This document shows, in pieces, positions 1 through 8,213 of a DNA stretch of 64,000 bases. The notes beneath the pieces were generated by a model. It worked only from the letters and a program-made list of their open reading frames with translations. It did no database searches and was not told where the DNA came from. Source of the DNA: Bradyrhizobium sp. Ghvi (GTDB lineage: Bacteria > Pseudomonadota > Alphaproteobacteria > Rhizobiales > Xanthobacteraceae); the NCBI RefSeq assembly GCF_900115265.1, contig NZ_FOVU01000001.1, forward strand, positions 186,001 through 250,000. Direction: 5' to 3'. The translations under genes and the position numbers were made by a program. Positions within the stretch are counted from its first letter, which is position 1; each line of letters begins with the position of its first letter.

Positions 1-1
1 G

Positions 2-1078
2 GCTCGTTTCCGTACCTTCGTGGACCACGCGACCGATACGTTCATGCTCCACAGCGAAGATGGTCACGTTCTCGACGTGAATCGGAATGCCTGCGAAAGT
101 CTCGGCTATAGCCGGGCCGAACTGGTTGGGGCAACTGCGGCCTTGTTCGATCTGGACATGGATGAAGCGACTTGGCGTAGCAACCGCGAGCGCCTCAAAG
201 CCGGCGACATCGCTACGCTCGAGAGGCGCTATTGCCGAAAGGACGGCACTGTGTTTCCCGTCGAAGTCCGTATGCGGGAATTCTGCGAACGCGGCCAGTC
301 ACGAGTCATATGTTTGAGCCGCGACATCACTGAACGCAAGCGAACCGCCGAGACGCTCCGCGAGATGCAGGCTGAGCTAACACACGCCAACCGCGCGGCG
401 GCAATGGGCCAGGTCACGGCTTCGGTGACACACGAACTAAGCCAACCAATCACCGCGGTGCTCTGCAACGCAGAGGCCGCGCTGAACTGGCTAGGAACAC
501 AATCTCCGGATCTCGAAAAGGCGCAGCAGGCGCTCGCATCCATCGTCGCTGAAGCCACCCGAGGCGGCGAGATCATCAGTTGGATCCGTTCCTTGATCAA
601 GAAAGCTCCGGCGCCGAAGGAGAGCGTCGATGTCAATCGCGCAATCATGGACGTGATCACCATGGCCCGTAGCGAGCTGCTCAAACATGATGTCTTGATC
701 CAGACCGACCTCGCTCCGGGCCTGCCGCTGGTGGAGGGCTATCGCGTTCAGCTGCAACAGGTGGTTCTCAATTTGATCCTCAACGCGATCGAAGCAATGA
801 ACGGCGTCGACGTCGGCGAACGAGAGCTGCGGATCAGCACGGCTGCAGATGCCTCAAATCTCGTTGTTGTCGCCGTACGGGATACCGGACCTGGACTTGA
901 CGTCGCAATGGTTGATCGCCTGTTCGAGCCCTTCTACACCACCAAGCCGCACGGGACCGGCATGGGCTTGTCGATTTGCCAATCAATCATCGAGGCGCAC
1001 CGAGGACGACTTTGGACTGATGCGAATGAACCACGGGGCGCCGTGTTTCAGTTTAGTCTGCCCTCGGACCAGGGGTGA
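2..1078 (+). CDS. PAS-domain sensor histidine kinase, 5' end cut by window
   Basis: Cytoplasmic two-component sensor kinase that should autophosphorylate on histidine and pass the phosphate to a response regulator not in the window. The reading frame is open to the first bases. A GTG at 20 could serve as a start, but the preceding codons (ARFRTF) continue a typical PAS beginning, so the gene probably starts upstream. Numbering from the GTG, a PAS domain covers about residues 1-105, a helical linker follows, the HisKA phospho-acceptor is H138 in VTHELSQP, and the C-terminal ATPase domain has an N-box (NLILNAIEA), a DTGPGLD G1 box and a GTGMGL G2 box. There is no membrane segment in the visible part. 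The end resembles FixL/DctB-type kinases. It is convergent with the next gene. A decayed end of a similar kinase lies at 61764-61930. Confidence 0.9.
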   Translation, partial: ARFRTFVDHATDTFMLHSEDGHVLDVNRNACESLGYSRAELVGATAALFDLDMDEATWRSNRERLKAGDIATLERRYCRKDGTVFPVEVRMREFCERGQSRVICLSRDITERKRTAETLREMQAELTHANRAAAMGQVTASVTHELSQPITAVLCNAEAALNWLGTQSPDLEKAQQALASIVAEATRGGEIISWIRSLIKKAPAPKESVDVNRAIMDVITMARSELLKHDVLIQTDLAPGLPLVEGYRVQLQQVVLNLILNAIEAMNGVDVGERELRISTAADASNLVVVAVRDTGPGLDVAMVDRLFEPFYTTKPHGTGMGLSICQSIIEAHRGRLWTDANEPRGAVFQFSLPSDQG

Positions 1079-1137
1079 TCCATGTCGCTCTTCGGGAGCG
1101 GCCATTGCACGGGCAGGAGGTCATGCCTCAAACGGTC

Positions 1138-2079
1138 TCAAGAATTGATCATTGAATTGACGGCCTCCGTCATGGCAGCTGGGTCTGCGTAGGTGACCAT
1201 ATGTCCAGCGTTCGGAACCAGGTGAAGATCGGACCGAGGCAGTGCTTGATGTAAATCTCGCGCTTGTTTGTGTTCGATCACCTGATCTTCCATTCCATGG
1301 AATATTTGCACGTCCTCGTGCATGGTCGAATAATACGCCTGGAATTGCGCTGCAGTTGGAATGAGGAGTGCGCTTTCCTCCGCAGCTGCCCTCAATTGTG
1401 TGGGTCTGAGAACGAGAGACTTTGGAAACTCATTCTTGAACGTCGAGGGGACAGATCGGGGCGCGAAAATCTTGCGGAGGGCTCCCGACAAAAGAGCCCA
1501 TGAGACGATAGGCGCGACAGTGTAACTGACCAAGTCGCCCAGAATCGGTATGGCCGGACCAGACATCAGCCACACGTCCAATCGGACGGTCGGGAAGTAA
1601 TACCCGGACGCAAGCACAAGACCCCGGATCGGATAATCCTTCCGCATGCCGAGAGCGATAGCGACAAAGGCGCCCCAAGAATGGCCCAGCAACACGGGAT
1701 CACGGACCCCGAGCTGGTCGAGCGCCTTCATCAACAAAGCTGCTTGAGCAGTTGCACTCCATATTCGGAGCCGCGGCCGCTGACTATAGCCGAAGCCCGG
1801 GCGATCGAAGCACACCACGCGGTTGCTGCGAGCAAGAAGATCGACCAGCCCACTGATTGTGAAGTCCTGGATCATGGATCCGTTGCCATGGAGCAGCACG
1901 ACACAGGGAGCCGCGGGATCGCCCCGATCGATACAGTGGAGTACGACGCCGTCGCACTCGAGAAACTTGCCGATCGGTGGATTTCTCCACTCGGCCAGTT
2001 TGGAGAAGCCGATGTTACCTATGACGAGAAGTGCCAATGACGAGGCAGCGATGAGCAATACGGTTTCAGTGGTGGTCAT
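1138..2079 (-). CDS. alpha/beta hydrolase, membrane-anchored
   Basis: A 313-residue alpha/beta-hydrolase-fold enzyme of unknown substrate, probably an esterase or lipase-like hydrolase. The first 25 residues form one hydrophobic segment (about residues 6-24) that is likely a signal anchor. The body shows the oxyanion region LLHGNG (about 63-68), the nucleophile elbow GHSWG with S134, a late acidic residue in GMEDQVI and the catalytic histidine in NAGHMV near the C-terminus, so the triad is intact. It is convergent with the histidine kinase and divergent from the phasin gene. Nothing nearby suggests a pathway. Substrate cannot be inferred from sequence. Confidence 0.85.
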   Translation of the reverse strand: MTTTETVLLIAASSLALLVIGNIGFSKLAEWRNPPIGKFLECDGVVLHCIDRGDPAAPCVVLLHGNGSMIQDFTISGLVDLLARSNRVVCFDRPGFGYSQRPRLRIWSATAQAALLMKALDQLGVRDPVLLGHSWGAFVAIALGMRKDYPIRGLVLASGYYFPTVRLDVWLMSGPAIPILGDLVSYTVAPIVSWALLSGALRKIFAPRSVPSTFKNEFPKSLVLRPTQLRAAAEESALLIPTAAQFQAYYSTMHEDVQIFHGMEDQVIEHKQARDLHQALPRSDLHLVPNAGHMVTYADPAAMTEAVNSMINS

Positions 2080-2299
2080 TGCCGCGCCTTGGTGATCGAG
2101 GTGCTAAAATCATCTGCCCCAGTGCGGAGCAGATGAGCCAACCCCCGGGAATAATCGGAAGTTGAAGTGCTCGTTCCTGCGCGCAGTGGCGGAGGATTGA
2201 TTAAAAAATCGCTCGTCCCGGAACGGTCGAGAAAAGCCCACGTTTGCTCGCTTAGGATCGCACCTGTGAGCACAGGATCCGACCTCACCAACAACAACG

Positions 2300-2908
2300 A
2301 TGGAGCAACAAATGGCCAATCCACGCCCGGAGGAAAAGCCTACCCGCCCCCCCGAGGAGACCATCCGCCGCGCCGGCGAGAGGACCGCCGAGCAGACCAG
2401 ACGGATCGGTTTGGCTACAGCCGAGGCCGGAGAGGAGGTGGCGCAAGCCAGCAGCCATCTCCTCCGACAAAATACCGAGATGTTGCAAAACACCTGGCGC
2501 TTCGGCGCCGACATGATCACGGCAATGATGGGCCGCTCAACTGATCAGCTAGGTCGCACGTTCGGTATTACGGGCAATGAAGCGCAGCGGGCAGCGGAAC
2601 GCTCGGTCCGCAATGCCGAAGCCATCATGTACTCTACGACCGCAGTCGCCAAAGGAATGAATGGTGCGTCGCGCGAGTACTTCGATTTCGTTCGACAGCA
2701 GATCGATAGAACTATGGACCGCATGAATGAACTCTGGCGCTGCCGAACGCCTCACGATTTGGCAGCCGTACAGACCGATCTGATGCGCGACACGATCAGT
2801 AGCGCCTTGGATACCAGCCGCCGCATGGCGGAGTTGTCTCTGAAGGTGGCTGACGATGCCGGAAACCATATAACTCAGAGCATCGAACGCATGCGGCAGG
2901 CTGCTTAA
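2300..2908 (+). CDS. phasin family protein
   Basis: A 202-residue helical protein matching the phasin family, which coats polyhydroxyalkanoate granules; some members have stress or regulatory roles. It has no signal peptide. The N-terminal 60 residues are charged and Pro/Arg/Glu-rich. The central and C-terminal parts are long amphipathic helices (for example near NTWRFGADMITAMM and near YFDFVRQQIDRTMDRMNEL), followed by LMRDTISSALDTSRRMAEL, which is typical of phasins. Start is either 2300 or the in-frame ATG at 2312; neither has a strong ribosome binding site. No PHA synthase or depolymerase lies in the window, so this is a stand-alone copy. A hairpin follows the stop. Confidence 0.85.
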   Translation: MEQQMANPRPEEKPTRPPEETIRRAGERTAEQTRRIGLATAEAGEEVAQASSHLLRQNTEMLQNTWRFGADMITAMMGRSTDQLGRTFGITGNEAQRAAERSVRNAEAIMYSTTAVAKGMNGASREYFDFVRQQIDRTMDRMNELWRCRTPHDLAAVQTDLMRDTISSALDTSRRMAELSLKVADDAGNHITQSIERMRQAA

Positions 2909-2927
2909 GCCGGGTGAGCATGATCAT

Positions 2928-2966
2928 GGCACACGTGCGCGGCGGAATCAGAGCCGCGCATGTGCC
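2928..2966 (+). terminator. hairpin downstream of phasin gene
   Basis: GC-rich inverted repeat starting 20 bases after the phasin stop. The arms are 2928-2943 and 2953-2966 with a 9-base loop and a two-base bulge in the left arm. No U-run follows, so this is a stabilising or weak terminator hairpin rather than a textbook intrinsic terminator. Confidence 0.5.
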
Positions 2967-2998
2967 TGCTCTAAGGTGCCTGGCGCAAGTCCGCCGGT

Positions 2999-3265
2999 CT
3001 ACGAGCTGGATTCTCGTATCCCCCACCTCAGTCCGCAGGCAATGAGCCACGCCAGAGCAAGAGGAAGGATCACGAGGCCCGCGATTGCACCCCAATGCAC
3101 CACGAGGAAGGCAGTGGCGCCTGCACACGCAGGGTCAGCCGTGAAAGAGCAATAAAGCTTCCACGCCGCGAGCCAGGTTTCGTTCCAGGATGCGAGCAGA
3201 CCACTTACGATCACCCAAATCAGCGACGCCAATAGGCCGAGACGTTGCCAGCGCTTGATTTGCAT
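2999..3265 (-). CDS. small two-helix membrane protein
   Basis: An 88-residue protein I do not recognise by family. It has a short basic N-terminus (MQIKRWQR), a first hydrophobic segment at about residues 9-26, a Trp-rich loop carrying two cysteines (YCSFTADPAC), and a second long hydrophobic segment at about residues 50-80. Both helices should sit in the inner membrane. Codon use is consistent with coding. It stands alone between convergent phasin and a repeat-containing gap, so context says nothing about its role. Confidence 0.6.
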   Translation of the reverse strand: MQIKRWQRLGLLASLIWVIVSGLLASWNETWLAAWKLYCSFTADPACAGATAFLVVHWGAIAGLVILPLALAWLIACGLRWGIRESSS

Positions 3266-3334
3266 GCTCTCGTTTCCTTGCGCCGCTCACCATTGTGGTC
3301 GAGGACAATCCGGCCAGTCATCTTTGGCCAGCGT

Positions 3335-3460
3335 GTAGGATGGGTAGAGTGTAAGCGAAACCCATCCAACTTCATTCTCTTAATCAGGGCGCACCAACGA
3401 TTGCTTGGTACTAGCTCCGCCCGTCAGGCGACGGGTTTCGCAAGAGCTCAACCATCTTAC
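3335..3460. repeat. Bradyrhizobium-type intergenic inverted repeat (family D)
   Basis: Imperfect inverted repeat with outer arms about 3335-3366 and 3430-3460 (GTAGGATGGG...CGAAACCCATC on the left, its degenerate complement on the right). It fills most of the gap between the small membrane protein and the kinase-like gene. The right tip overlaps the kinase-like gene's TAA stop at 3457-3459. Confidence 0.65.
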
Positions 3461-3927
3461 GAACTGACTTCAGTTCGGTCCTCATCGTCTGCCAGCGGCT
3501 CAAAGCGGCTCTTTAGCATCTCGAAGGTGTTTCGGACGATGAGCAGGCTTCCGCCGAGATGTGCATTACGTTTGTCGACGCGGCGCCACGCTTCGTCTTC
3601 TGAGCACTCGAGAAGGTAGAGCCGCGTGCGAGCGCCTAGCGCTACAGCAGTCGCCTTTGTCTCATCACGCTGGCGCCGCGACCAGAAGCCGAAATCAAGT
3701 ACGACATCCAGGCCGAGCGCCAGAGACCGTGTCCAATATGTGTCGATCAGCTTCGATACCCGTTGATGAAGTTCAGCAAACTGATTCATCGGTGGATCAT
3801 CGCCATACAAATTCGCCATCCATTCGTCGTGGCTGAAACGAATGGCTGGCAGCTCTTCCTCCAAGCGCCGGGCAAAGGTCGTCTTTCCCGCACCAATGTA
3901 TCCGTGAATCAAGTGAGCTGTAGCCAT
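3457..3927 (-). CDS. P-loop AAA/zeta-toxin-like ATP-binding protein
   Basis: Small nucleotide-binding protein of the single-domain kinase / zeta-like AAA_33 type. The Walker A motif GYIGAGKTTFARRL lies at residues 9-22 when the start is the ATG at 3927; an upstream in-frame start at 3966 would add 13 residues with no homology-like features. A conserved Asp in the switch region (FSHDEWM) and a lid-like segment (FWSRRQRDETK) fit a small-molecule or nucleotide kinase. No antitoxin-like partner lies next to it, so a toxin role is not supported. Its stop codon sits inside the end of an intergenic repeat, so the last few residues may have been set by repeat insertion. Confidence 0.75.
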   Translation of the reverse strand: MATAHLIHGYIGAGKTTFARRLEEELPAIRFSHDEWMANLYGDDPPMNQFAELHQRVSKLIDTYWTRSLALGLDVVLDFGFWSRRQRDETKATAVALGARTRLYLLECSEDEAWRRVDKRNAHLGGSLLIVRNTFEMLKSRFEPLADDEDRTEVSS

Positions 3928-4136
3928 GAAGAAATCCAATAAACGAGTATGGACATCATAGCTCAATTACGGCGTGCAATCGACTCCCGTGACTCGTCGA
4001 AGAGGGGAAGATGTCTGCACCGGGTCACAAGCCTCCGATCGCGCTTGCAGTGGCAAACGTCCGCTCTGCTCTGGTAAGCTGGCGATTATGCCCACTCCCC
4101 AAGCGGAGTGACCACGAGCGCCGGGAAGGACAGCCG

Positions 4137-4868
4137 ATGAATCTCCAAGCCGTCGTCTTCGACGCCTACGGAACGCTCTACGATATCCAGTCGGTCGCCG
4201 AGATCACCGAGGATGCGTTCCCGGGCTATGGCGACATCATCACGCAGGTCTGGCGGATCAAGCAGCTCGAATACACCTGGTTGCGCTCGCTGATGCGGCG
4301 CTATCAGGATTTTTATGCCGTCACGCGCGACTCGCTGGCCTATACGCTGCGCGTGCTCGGGCTTGCCTATGAGAACGAGGCCTTCGAGCGCGTGATCGAG
4401 AAATACCTGCATCTCGATCTCTATCCCGAGGCGACCGCAGCGCTCGCCGCGCTGAAGCCGCGCAAGCTTGCCATCCTCTCCAATGGCAGCCCGGACATGC
4501 TGAATGCGCTGGTGCGCAATTCCGGCCTCGACCGGCTGCTCGATGCCACCATCAGCGTGGACGCCAAGCAGATCTTCAAGCCGAGCCCGCAGGCCTATGA
4601 GCTGATCGGCGAGGTGCTCGGCACCGCGTCTGATGAGGTGCTGTTCGTGTCCTCCAATCCCTGGGACGTCGCGGGCGCGAAAGCGTTCGGCCTCAACGTC
4701 GCCTGGATCGAGCGGGTGACGCCGGAAGCGATGGCGCTGGCTTGCGTCGAGACCGAACTCGTGGCACCGCTCACCATGTTCAGGGCGATCCGCACCCAGA
4801 TGGACGAGCTCGGCTTTGCGCCGGATTATCGTGTCCGTTCACTCTCGGAACTGCCCGGGATCGCCTGA
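4137..4868 (+). CDS. L-2-haloacid dehalogenase (HAD superfamily type II)
   Basis: A 243-residue cytosolic enzyme expected to convert L-2-haloalkanoates to D-2-hydroxyacids. The nucleophile is D9 in VVFDAYGTLYD. The family-specific substrate-binding stretch VWRIKQLEYTWLRSLM is present, followed by the SNGS motif, lysine in FKPSPQAYE and the SSNPWDVAGAK loop with Ser, Asn and Asp. This combination distinguishes true haloacid dehalogenases from generic HAD phosphatases. The ATG at 4137 is chosen because GGAAGGA lies just upstream; the 42 upstream codons (from 4011) look like degenerate intergenic repeat rather than protein. It is followed 40 bases later by the YbaK-like gene on the same strand. 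Confidence 0.9.
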   Translation: MNLQAVVFDAYGTLYDIQSVAEITEDAFPGYGDIITQVWRIKQLEYTWLRSLMRRYQDFYAVTRDSLAYTLRVLGLAYENEAFERVIEKYLHLDLYPEATAALAALKPRKLAILSNGSPDMLNALVRNSGLDRLLDATISVDAKQIFKPSPQAYELIGEVLGTASDEVLFVSSNPWDVAGAKAFGLNVAWIERVTPEAMALACVETELVAPLTMFRAIRTQMDELGFAPDYRVRSLSELPGIA

Positions 4869-4908
4869 GCATCGCCGCCGCCCGTAAGTCTGGAATGAGC
4901 TGACTGGA

Positions 4909-5376
4909 ATGAGCCTGGAATCCGTTCGCGCCTTCTTCGCCGAGAAAGCCCCCGACATATCAGTCATGGAATCCCCGATCAGCTCGGCGACCGTGACGCT
5001 GGCCGCCGAAGCCTATGGCGTCGAGCCCGGAATGATCGCCAAGACGCTGTCCTTACGCGTCGGCGAGCGCGTCATCCTGATCGTCGCCGCCGGCACCTCG
5101 CGCATGGACAACAGGAAGGTGAAGGCGCAGTTCGGCGGCAAGCCGAAGATGCTGGGGCTGGAAGAGGTCGCCGACATCACCGGCCACGAGGTCGGCGGCG
5201 TCTGTCCGTTCGGATTGAAGTCACCGCTGCCGGTTTATTGCGACGTGTCGCTGAAGTCCTTCGACGTGGTGGTGCCCGCCGCAGGCTCGACCCACAGCGC
5301 GGTGCGCATCACGCCGGAACGGATGGCGGAGCTGACCGCGGCCGAGTGGGTCGACGTTTGCGAGCATAAGCCGTAG
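4909..5376 (+). CDS. YbaK/EbsC family aminoacyl-tRNA deacylase-like protein
   Basis: A 155-residue stand-alone editing domain of the YbaK/ProX/EbsC family. Relatives hydrolyse mischarged tRNA such as Cys-tRNA(Pro) or Ala-tRNA(Pro). The family core is visible: AKTLSLRVGERVILIVAAGTSRMDNRKVK with the conserved lysine region, then GHEVGGVCPFGL near residues 95-106. The substrate type within the family cannot be set from sequence. It is co-directional with and 40 bases after the haloacid dehalogenase gene and could be co-transcribed. It is convergent with the exported protein gene 6 bases downstream. Confidence 0.88.
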   Translation: MSLESVRAFFAEKAPDISVMESPISSATVTLAAEAYGVEPGMIAKTLSLRVGERVILIVAAGTSRMDNRKVKAQFGGKPKMLGLEEVADITGHEVGGVCPFGLKSPLPVYCDVSLKSFDVVVPAAGSTHSAVRITPERMAELTAAEWVDVCEHKP

Positions 5377-5382
5377 GCGACG

Positions 5383-5730
5383 CTAATCATCATCATCATC
5401 GTAAGGCCGCGGCTGCGCAGGTGGCGGCGGTGCGTTGTTGTAGCGCGGCGCCGGTGCGGCGCGATTGCGGGGGACCTGATGTTGCGGCGGCATCTGGTTG
5501 TTGGACTCGAACACCGCGCGGCAGCCGGTGGAGAGTTGCGGCGTATTCTGGCGCAGGCAGGCGGTGATTCGGCTCACATCCGGAATCTGATCGCTGCACA
5601 GTCGCCAGACATCGGGCGTGCAGGCCATCTGCTGCTCCAGGGTTCCGCGATATTCTTCTGCGGCGGCGCTCTGCGCGACGATGCTGCCGATCGCAAGCGC
5701 CACGCCAAGCGCAATCCGCTCTGTTCGCAT
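5383..5730 (-). CDS. small exported protein with Pro-rich, poly-Asp tail
   Basis: A 115-residue protein with a cleavable signal peptide (MRTERIALGVALAIGSIVAQ, then SAAAEE). The mature part has four cysteines in the first half (MACTPDVWRLC, TACLRQ, GCRAVF), likely two disulfides, then a Pro/Arg/Asn-rich low-complexity tail ending in five aspartates encoded by an ATC/TCA microsatellite. The ATG at 5730 is preferred to an upstream start at 5772 because it begins the signal peptide and follows GGAAGGA. I recognise the general style (small periplasmic Cys-containing proteins common in Bradyrhizobium) but no function. Confidence 0.7.
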   Translation of the reverse strand: MRTERIALGVALAIGSIVAQSAAAEEYRGTLEQQMACTPDVWRLCSDQIPDVSRITACLRQNTPQLSTGCRAVFESNNQMPPQHQVPRNRAAPAPRYNNAPPPPAQPRPYDDDDD

Positions 5731-6011
5731 GGTTCTGATCCTTCCGATATCCCTCGAATTCTCATCAATCAATGAGACGCGGGCAGGTTCGGAACCAACA
5801 AAAAAATGTGAAGCCAGGACTGGAACCTATTCCACTCGACCGATCGTCTCGACGGCTGCAATCCGCCGCGCGCTGTCGACAGCCAACGAGGTCGAAGAAG
5901 GCTTTGCGCGGCGGCGATCGGCAACAACGACCCTTTACGAAGCGTTAGCCATGTTCGGCCCGCGTCGGAACGCATTCCTGCAGCCTCCGTTGCCCTGCCA
6001 AGGAGTGCGCC

Positions 6012-6269
6012 ATGGGAAACCTTGCGACCATCGATACGGCCCTGGACGAGATGTTGGTGAACTTAGCGGCGATCGTCCTGCGGCTGTCAAAGCCCGAAAC
6101 AACGCGAACGCCGGAAGCGCGGCGGGCCCTGGCGCAATCCGTCCAACAATACGCGGTGTGCGCGGCGCGCTCGACCGATCCCCGCGTGCATGAATTGAAG
6201 TCGCAGCTGGAGCAGACGCTGAAGCCGAGTCTGCGCATTGTCGCGATCGATGGGGTGAAGGTGTCGTAG
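6012..6269 (+). CDS. small soluble hypothetical protein
   Basis: An 85-residue protein without signal peptide or membrane segment, mainly helical by composition. It starts at an ATG preceded by a good AAGGAG site. The middle contains TRTPEARRALAQSVQQYAVCAA, and the C-terminus reads SLRIVAIDGVKVS. I do not recognise a family. It is convergent with the LysR gene and preceded by a 240-base gap with no gene. Start signal and composition support real coding, but function is unknown. Confidence 0.6.
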   Translation: MGNLATIDTALDEMLVNLAAIVLRLSKPETTRTPEARRALAQSVQQYAVCAARSTDPRVHELKSQLEQTLKPSLRIVAIDGVKVS

Positions 6270-6298
6270 TCCGACAACCTCATTGCAAGCGATTCGCT

Positions 6299-7231
6299 CT
6301 AAGCCTTGGCCTTCCCGCGCGGCCGCCGCTTGCAGGTGCCGGGCAGCTTCGCGGCGAGAAAGTCGCCGAGCGCTTCGACGCGCGCGGGGCGCGGGCCGCC
6401 GGGCGGGGTGACGAGATGCACGGCGCCTTCGGCCTGCTTCCAGTCCTTCAGGATCACTTCGACGGCGCCCGACGAAATGGCGTCGCCGACGATGAATTCG
6501 GGCAGCTCGGCGATGCCGAGGCCGGCGAGCAGCGACGGCATCACCGCTTCGCCGTTATTGACGCGAAGCTGGCCGCCGGGGCGGACGCTCGCCTGCTCGC
6601 CGGCCGAATTGGTGTAGTGCCAGACGTTCGGCGTCGAGAGATAGGCGTAGCTGAAGCATTTGTGCTGGGCGAGATGCATCGGATGCGTGGGCCTGCCGTA
6701 TTTCTTCAAGTAGGACGGCGCCGCGACGGTGAAGCGCGGCATGGTGAAGAGCCGCCGCGCGATCAGCGAGGAATCCGGCAGCCGCGCGATCCGCACCGCC
6801 ATGTCAAAGCCTTCGCCGATGAGATCGACGCTCGCGTCGCTCAAGTGCAGGTCGACCGAGACCTCCGGATAGGCTTCAAGAAATTCCGGCAGCAGTGGTG
6901 CCACCGCCTTGATGCCGAACGTCATGGGCACCGCGAGCCGCACCAGCCCGCGCGGCGCCACCGATTGCGCCAATGCCTCGTTCTCGGCCGCCTCGCCGTC
7001 GGCCAGCAGGCGCGTAGCGCGGTCGGCGAGCTTGTGGCCGGCATCGGTCAGCGCGAGCCGGCGCGAGGTGCGGTTGAACAGGCGGGCGCCGAGCCGCTCC
7101 TCCAGCCGCGTCACGGCCTTGGAGACGGTGGCCTTGGACATGGTGAGCTCGCTCGCAGCCCCCGCAAACGACCGTAACTCCACGACTTTTGCAAAAATCG
7201 CGAGCGCCTCGAAATCGGGGAGTTTGGCCAT
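6299..7231 (-). CDS. LysR-family transcriptional regulator
   Basis: A 310-residue LysR regulator. The N-terminal winged helix-turn-helix spans about residues 6-65 (ELRSFAGAASELTMSKATVSKAVTRLE), followed by the linker helix and a periplasmic-binding-protein-like effector domain containing SDASVDLIGEGFDMAVRIARLPDSSLIARRL, typical of the large CrgA/DsdC-like subgroup. It is divergent from the pirin gene with 133 bases between, which contain a GAAAC-N5-GTTTC dyad at 7259-7273. The arrangement suggests it controls the pirin-WrbA pair, perhaps in response to an electrophile or quinone; that is inference. Confidence 0.92.
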   Translation of the reverse strand: MAKLPDFEALAIFAKVVELRSFAGAASELTMSKATVSKAVTRLEERLGARLFNRTSRRLALTDAGHKLADRATRLLADGEAAENEALAQSVAPRGLVRLAVPMTFGIKAVAPLLPEFLEAYPEVSVDLHLSDASVDLIGEGFDMAVRIARLPDSSLIARRLFTMPRFTVAAPSYLKKYGRPTHPMHLAQHKCFSYAYLSTPNVWHYTNSAGEQASVRPGGQLRVNNGEAVMPSLLAGLGIAELPEFIVGDAISSGAVEVILKDWKQAEGAVHLVTPPGGPRPARVEALGDFLAAKLPGTCKRRPRGKAKA

Positions 7232-7258
7232 GGCCGCGGTCCAATCAAGATATTTAGG

Positions 7259-7273
7259 GAAACAATGAGTTTC
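7259..7273. promoter_or_regulatory. candidate LysR operator dyad
   Basis: GAAAC-AATGA-GTTTC perfect 5-base-arm dyad in the divergent region between the LysR gene and the pirin gene. Short, so only suggestive. Confidence 0.3.
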
Positions 7274-7364
7274 AACAGTTTCTATTTCTATACCACGGGC
7301 GGGAGCTTATCCAAGGGGTCATCAGGAACAAGGCAGCCATCACCAAACCCAAGGAAACACGTCC

Positions 7365-8063
7365 ATGATCGAACTCAGACCTTTCGCAAAGCTCGGCGGC
7401 GCCGATCACGGCTGGCTCAAGGCCAAGCATCATTTCTCCTTCGCCAGCCACTATGACCCGAACAACATGGGCCATGGCGCGTTGCGGGTATGGAACGACG
7501 ACGAGATCGCACCGAACACCGGCTTTCCGGCCCATCCCCATGCCAACATGGAAATCATCACCTATGTGCGCGAGGGCGCGATCACTCATCAGGACAGCCT
7601 CGGCAACGAGGGCCGGACCGAAGCCGGCGACGTGCAGGTGATGAGCGCCGGCAGCGGCATCCGCCACTCCGAATACAATCTCGAGCCGACCAGGACGCGG
7701 ATCTTCCAGATCTGGATCGAGCCCGTTGCGCGCGGGGGACAACCGACCTGGGGATCAAAGCCGTTTCCGAAGGCGGATCGCTCCGGCAAGCTCGTCACCA
7801 TTGCGAGCGGCATCGAGGGTGACAGCGACGCGCTGCCGATCCGCGCCGACGCGCGGGTGCTGGCCACCACGCTCAAGGCCGGCGAAAGCGCGGAGTACGA
7901 ACCGCAGAAGGCGCGACATCTCTATCTCGTGCCCGCAGCAGGTGCGGTCGAGATCAACGGCGTGCGCGTCAATGCCCGCGACGGCGCTGCGATCCGCGAC
8001 GAAAGCAAGTTGAAGATCACGGCGCTCGAAGATTCCGAGCTCGTGCTCGTCGACGCGGCGTAA
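7365..8063 (+). CDS. pirin family protein (YhaK-like, possible quercetinase)
   Basis: A 232-residue bicupin of the pirin family. Known members are iron-binding redox proteins, some with quercetin 2,3-dioxygenase activity. The N-terminal cupin carries metal-ligand candidates in PAHPHANMEI (two His, one Glu) and SGIRHSEYN (His). The C-terminal cupin (about 150-230) is degenerate. The gene is divergent from a LysR regulator and followed by a palindromic repeat and then wrbA on the same strand. That neighbourhood is common in alphaproteobacteria and fits quinone or electrophile stress. Confidence 0.9.
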   Translation: MIELRPFAKLGGADHGWLKAKHHFSFASHYDPNNMGHGALRVWNDDEIAPNTGFPAHPHANMEIITYVREGAITHQDSLGNEGRTEAGDVQVMSAGSGIRHSEYNLEPTRTRIFQIWIEPVARGGQPTWGSKPFPKADRSGKLVTIASGIEGDSDALPIRADARVLATTLKAGESAEYEPQKARHLYLVPAAGAVEINGVRVNARDGAAIRDESKLKITALEDSELVLVDAA

Positions 8064-8077
8064 CCACACGAGAAGTC

Positions 8078-8165
8078 GTCATGCCCGGGCGTGACCCGGG
8101 CATCCATCCCTTCGCAAGGAGCTTTTCGAAGAGCGATGGATTGCCGGGTCAAGCCCGGCAATGAC
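8078..8165. repeat. intergenic palindromic repeat, family A copy 1
   Basis: Arms 8078-8108 and 8135-8165 are near-complementary (GTCATGCCCGGGCGTGACCC left; GTCAAGCCCGGCAATGAC at the right end). An inner TTCG/CGAA pair forms the loop. Related copies are at 43575, 50245, 52697 and 56874. It separates pirin from wrbA. Confidence 0.75.
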
Positions 8166-8213
8166 AGCCAACCAAACAACTCAACTCATCAAATCCAGTC
8201 AACGGAGACCAAC

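Noticed and set aside
3457..3927. Zeta-toxin of a toxin-antitoxin pair
   Set aside because: P-loop fold fits, but no small antitoxin gene lies adjacent and the neighbour across is an intergenic repeat.
4011..4136. N-terminal extension of the haloacid dehalogenase
   Set aside because: Resembles degenerate intergenic repeat translations, and the ATG at 4137 has the ribosome site and the family start.
5388..5402. ATC/TCA microsatellite as possible phase-variable tract
   Set aside because: It is a trinucleotide tract encoding the Asp tail, so copy changes do not shift frame; only a few units long.
8091..8213. N-terminal extension of WrbA
   Set aside because: These 41 codons translate the palindromic repeat (8078-8165) and a spacer; WrbA homology starts at the ATG at 8214.
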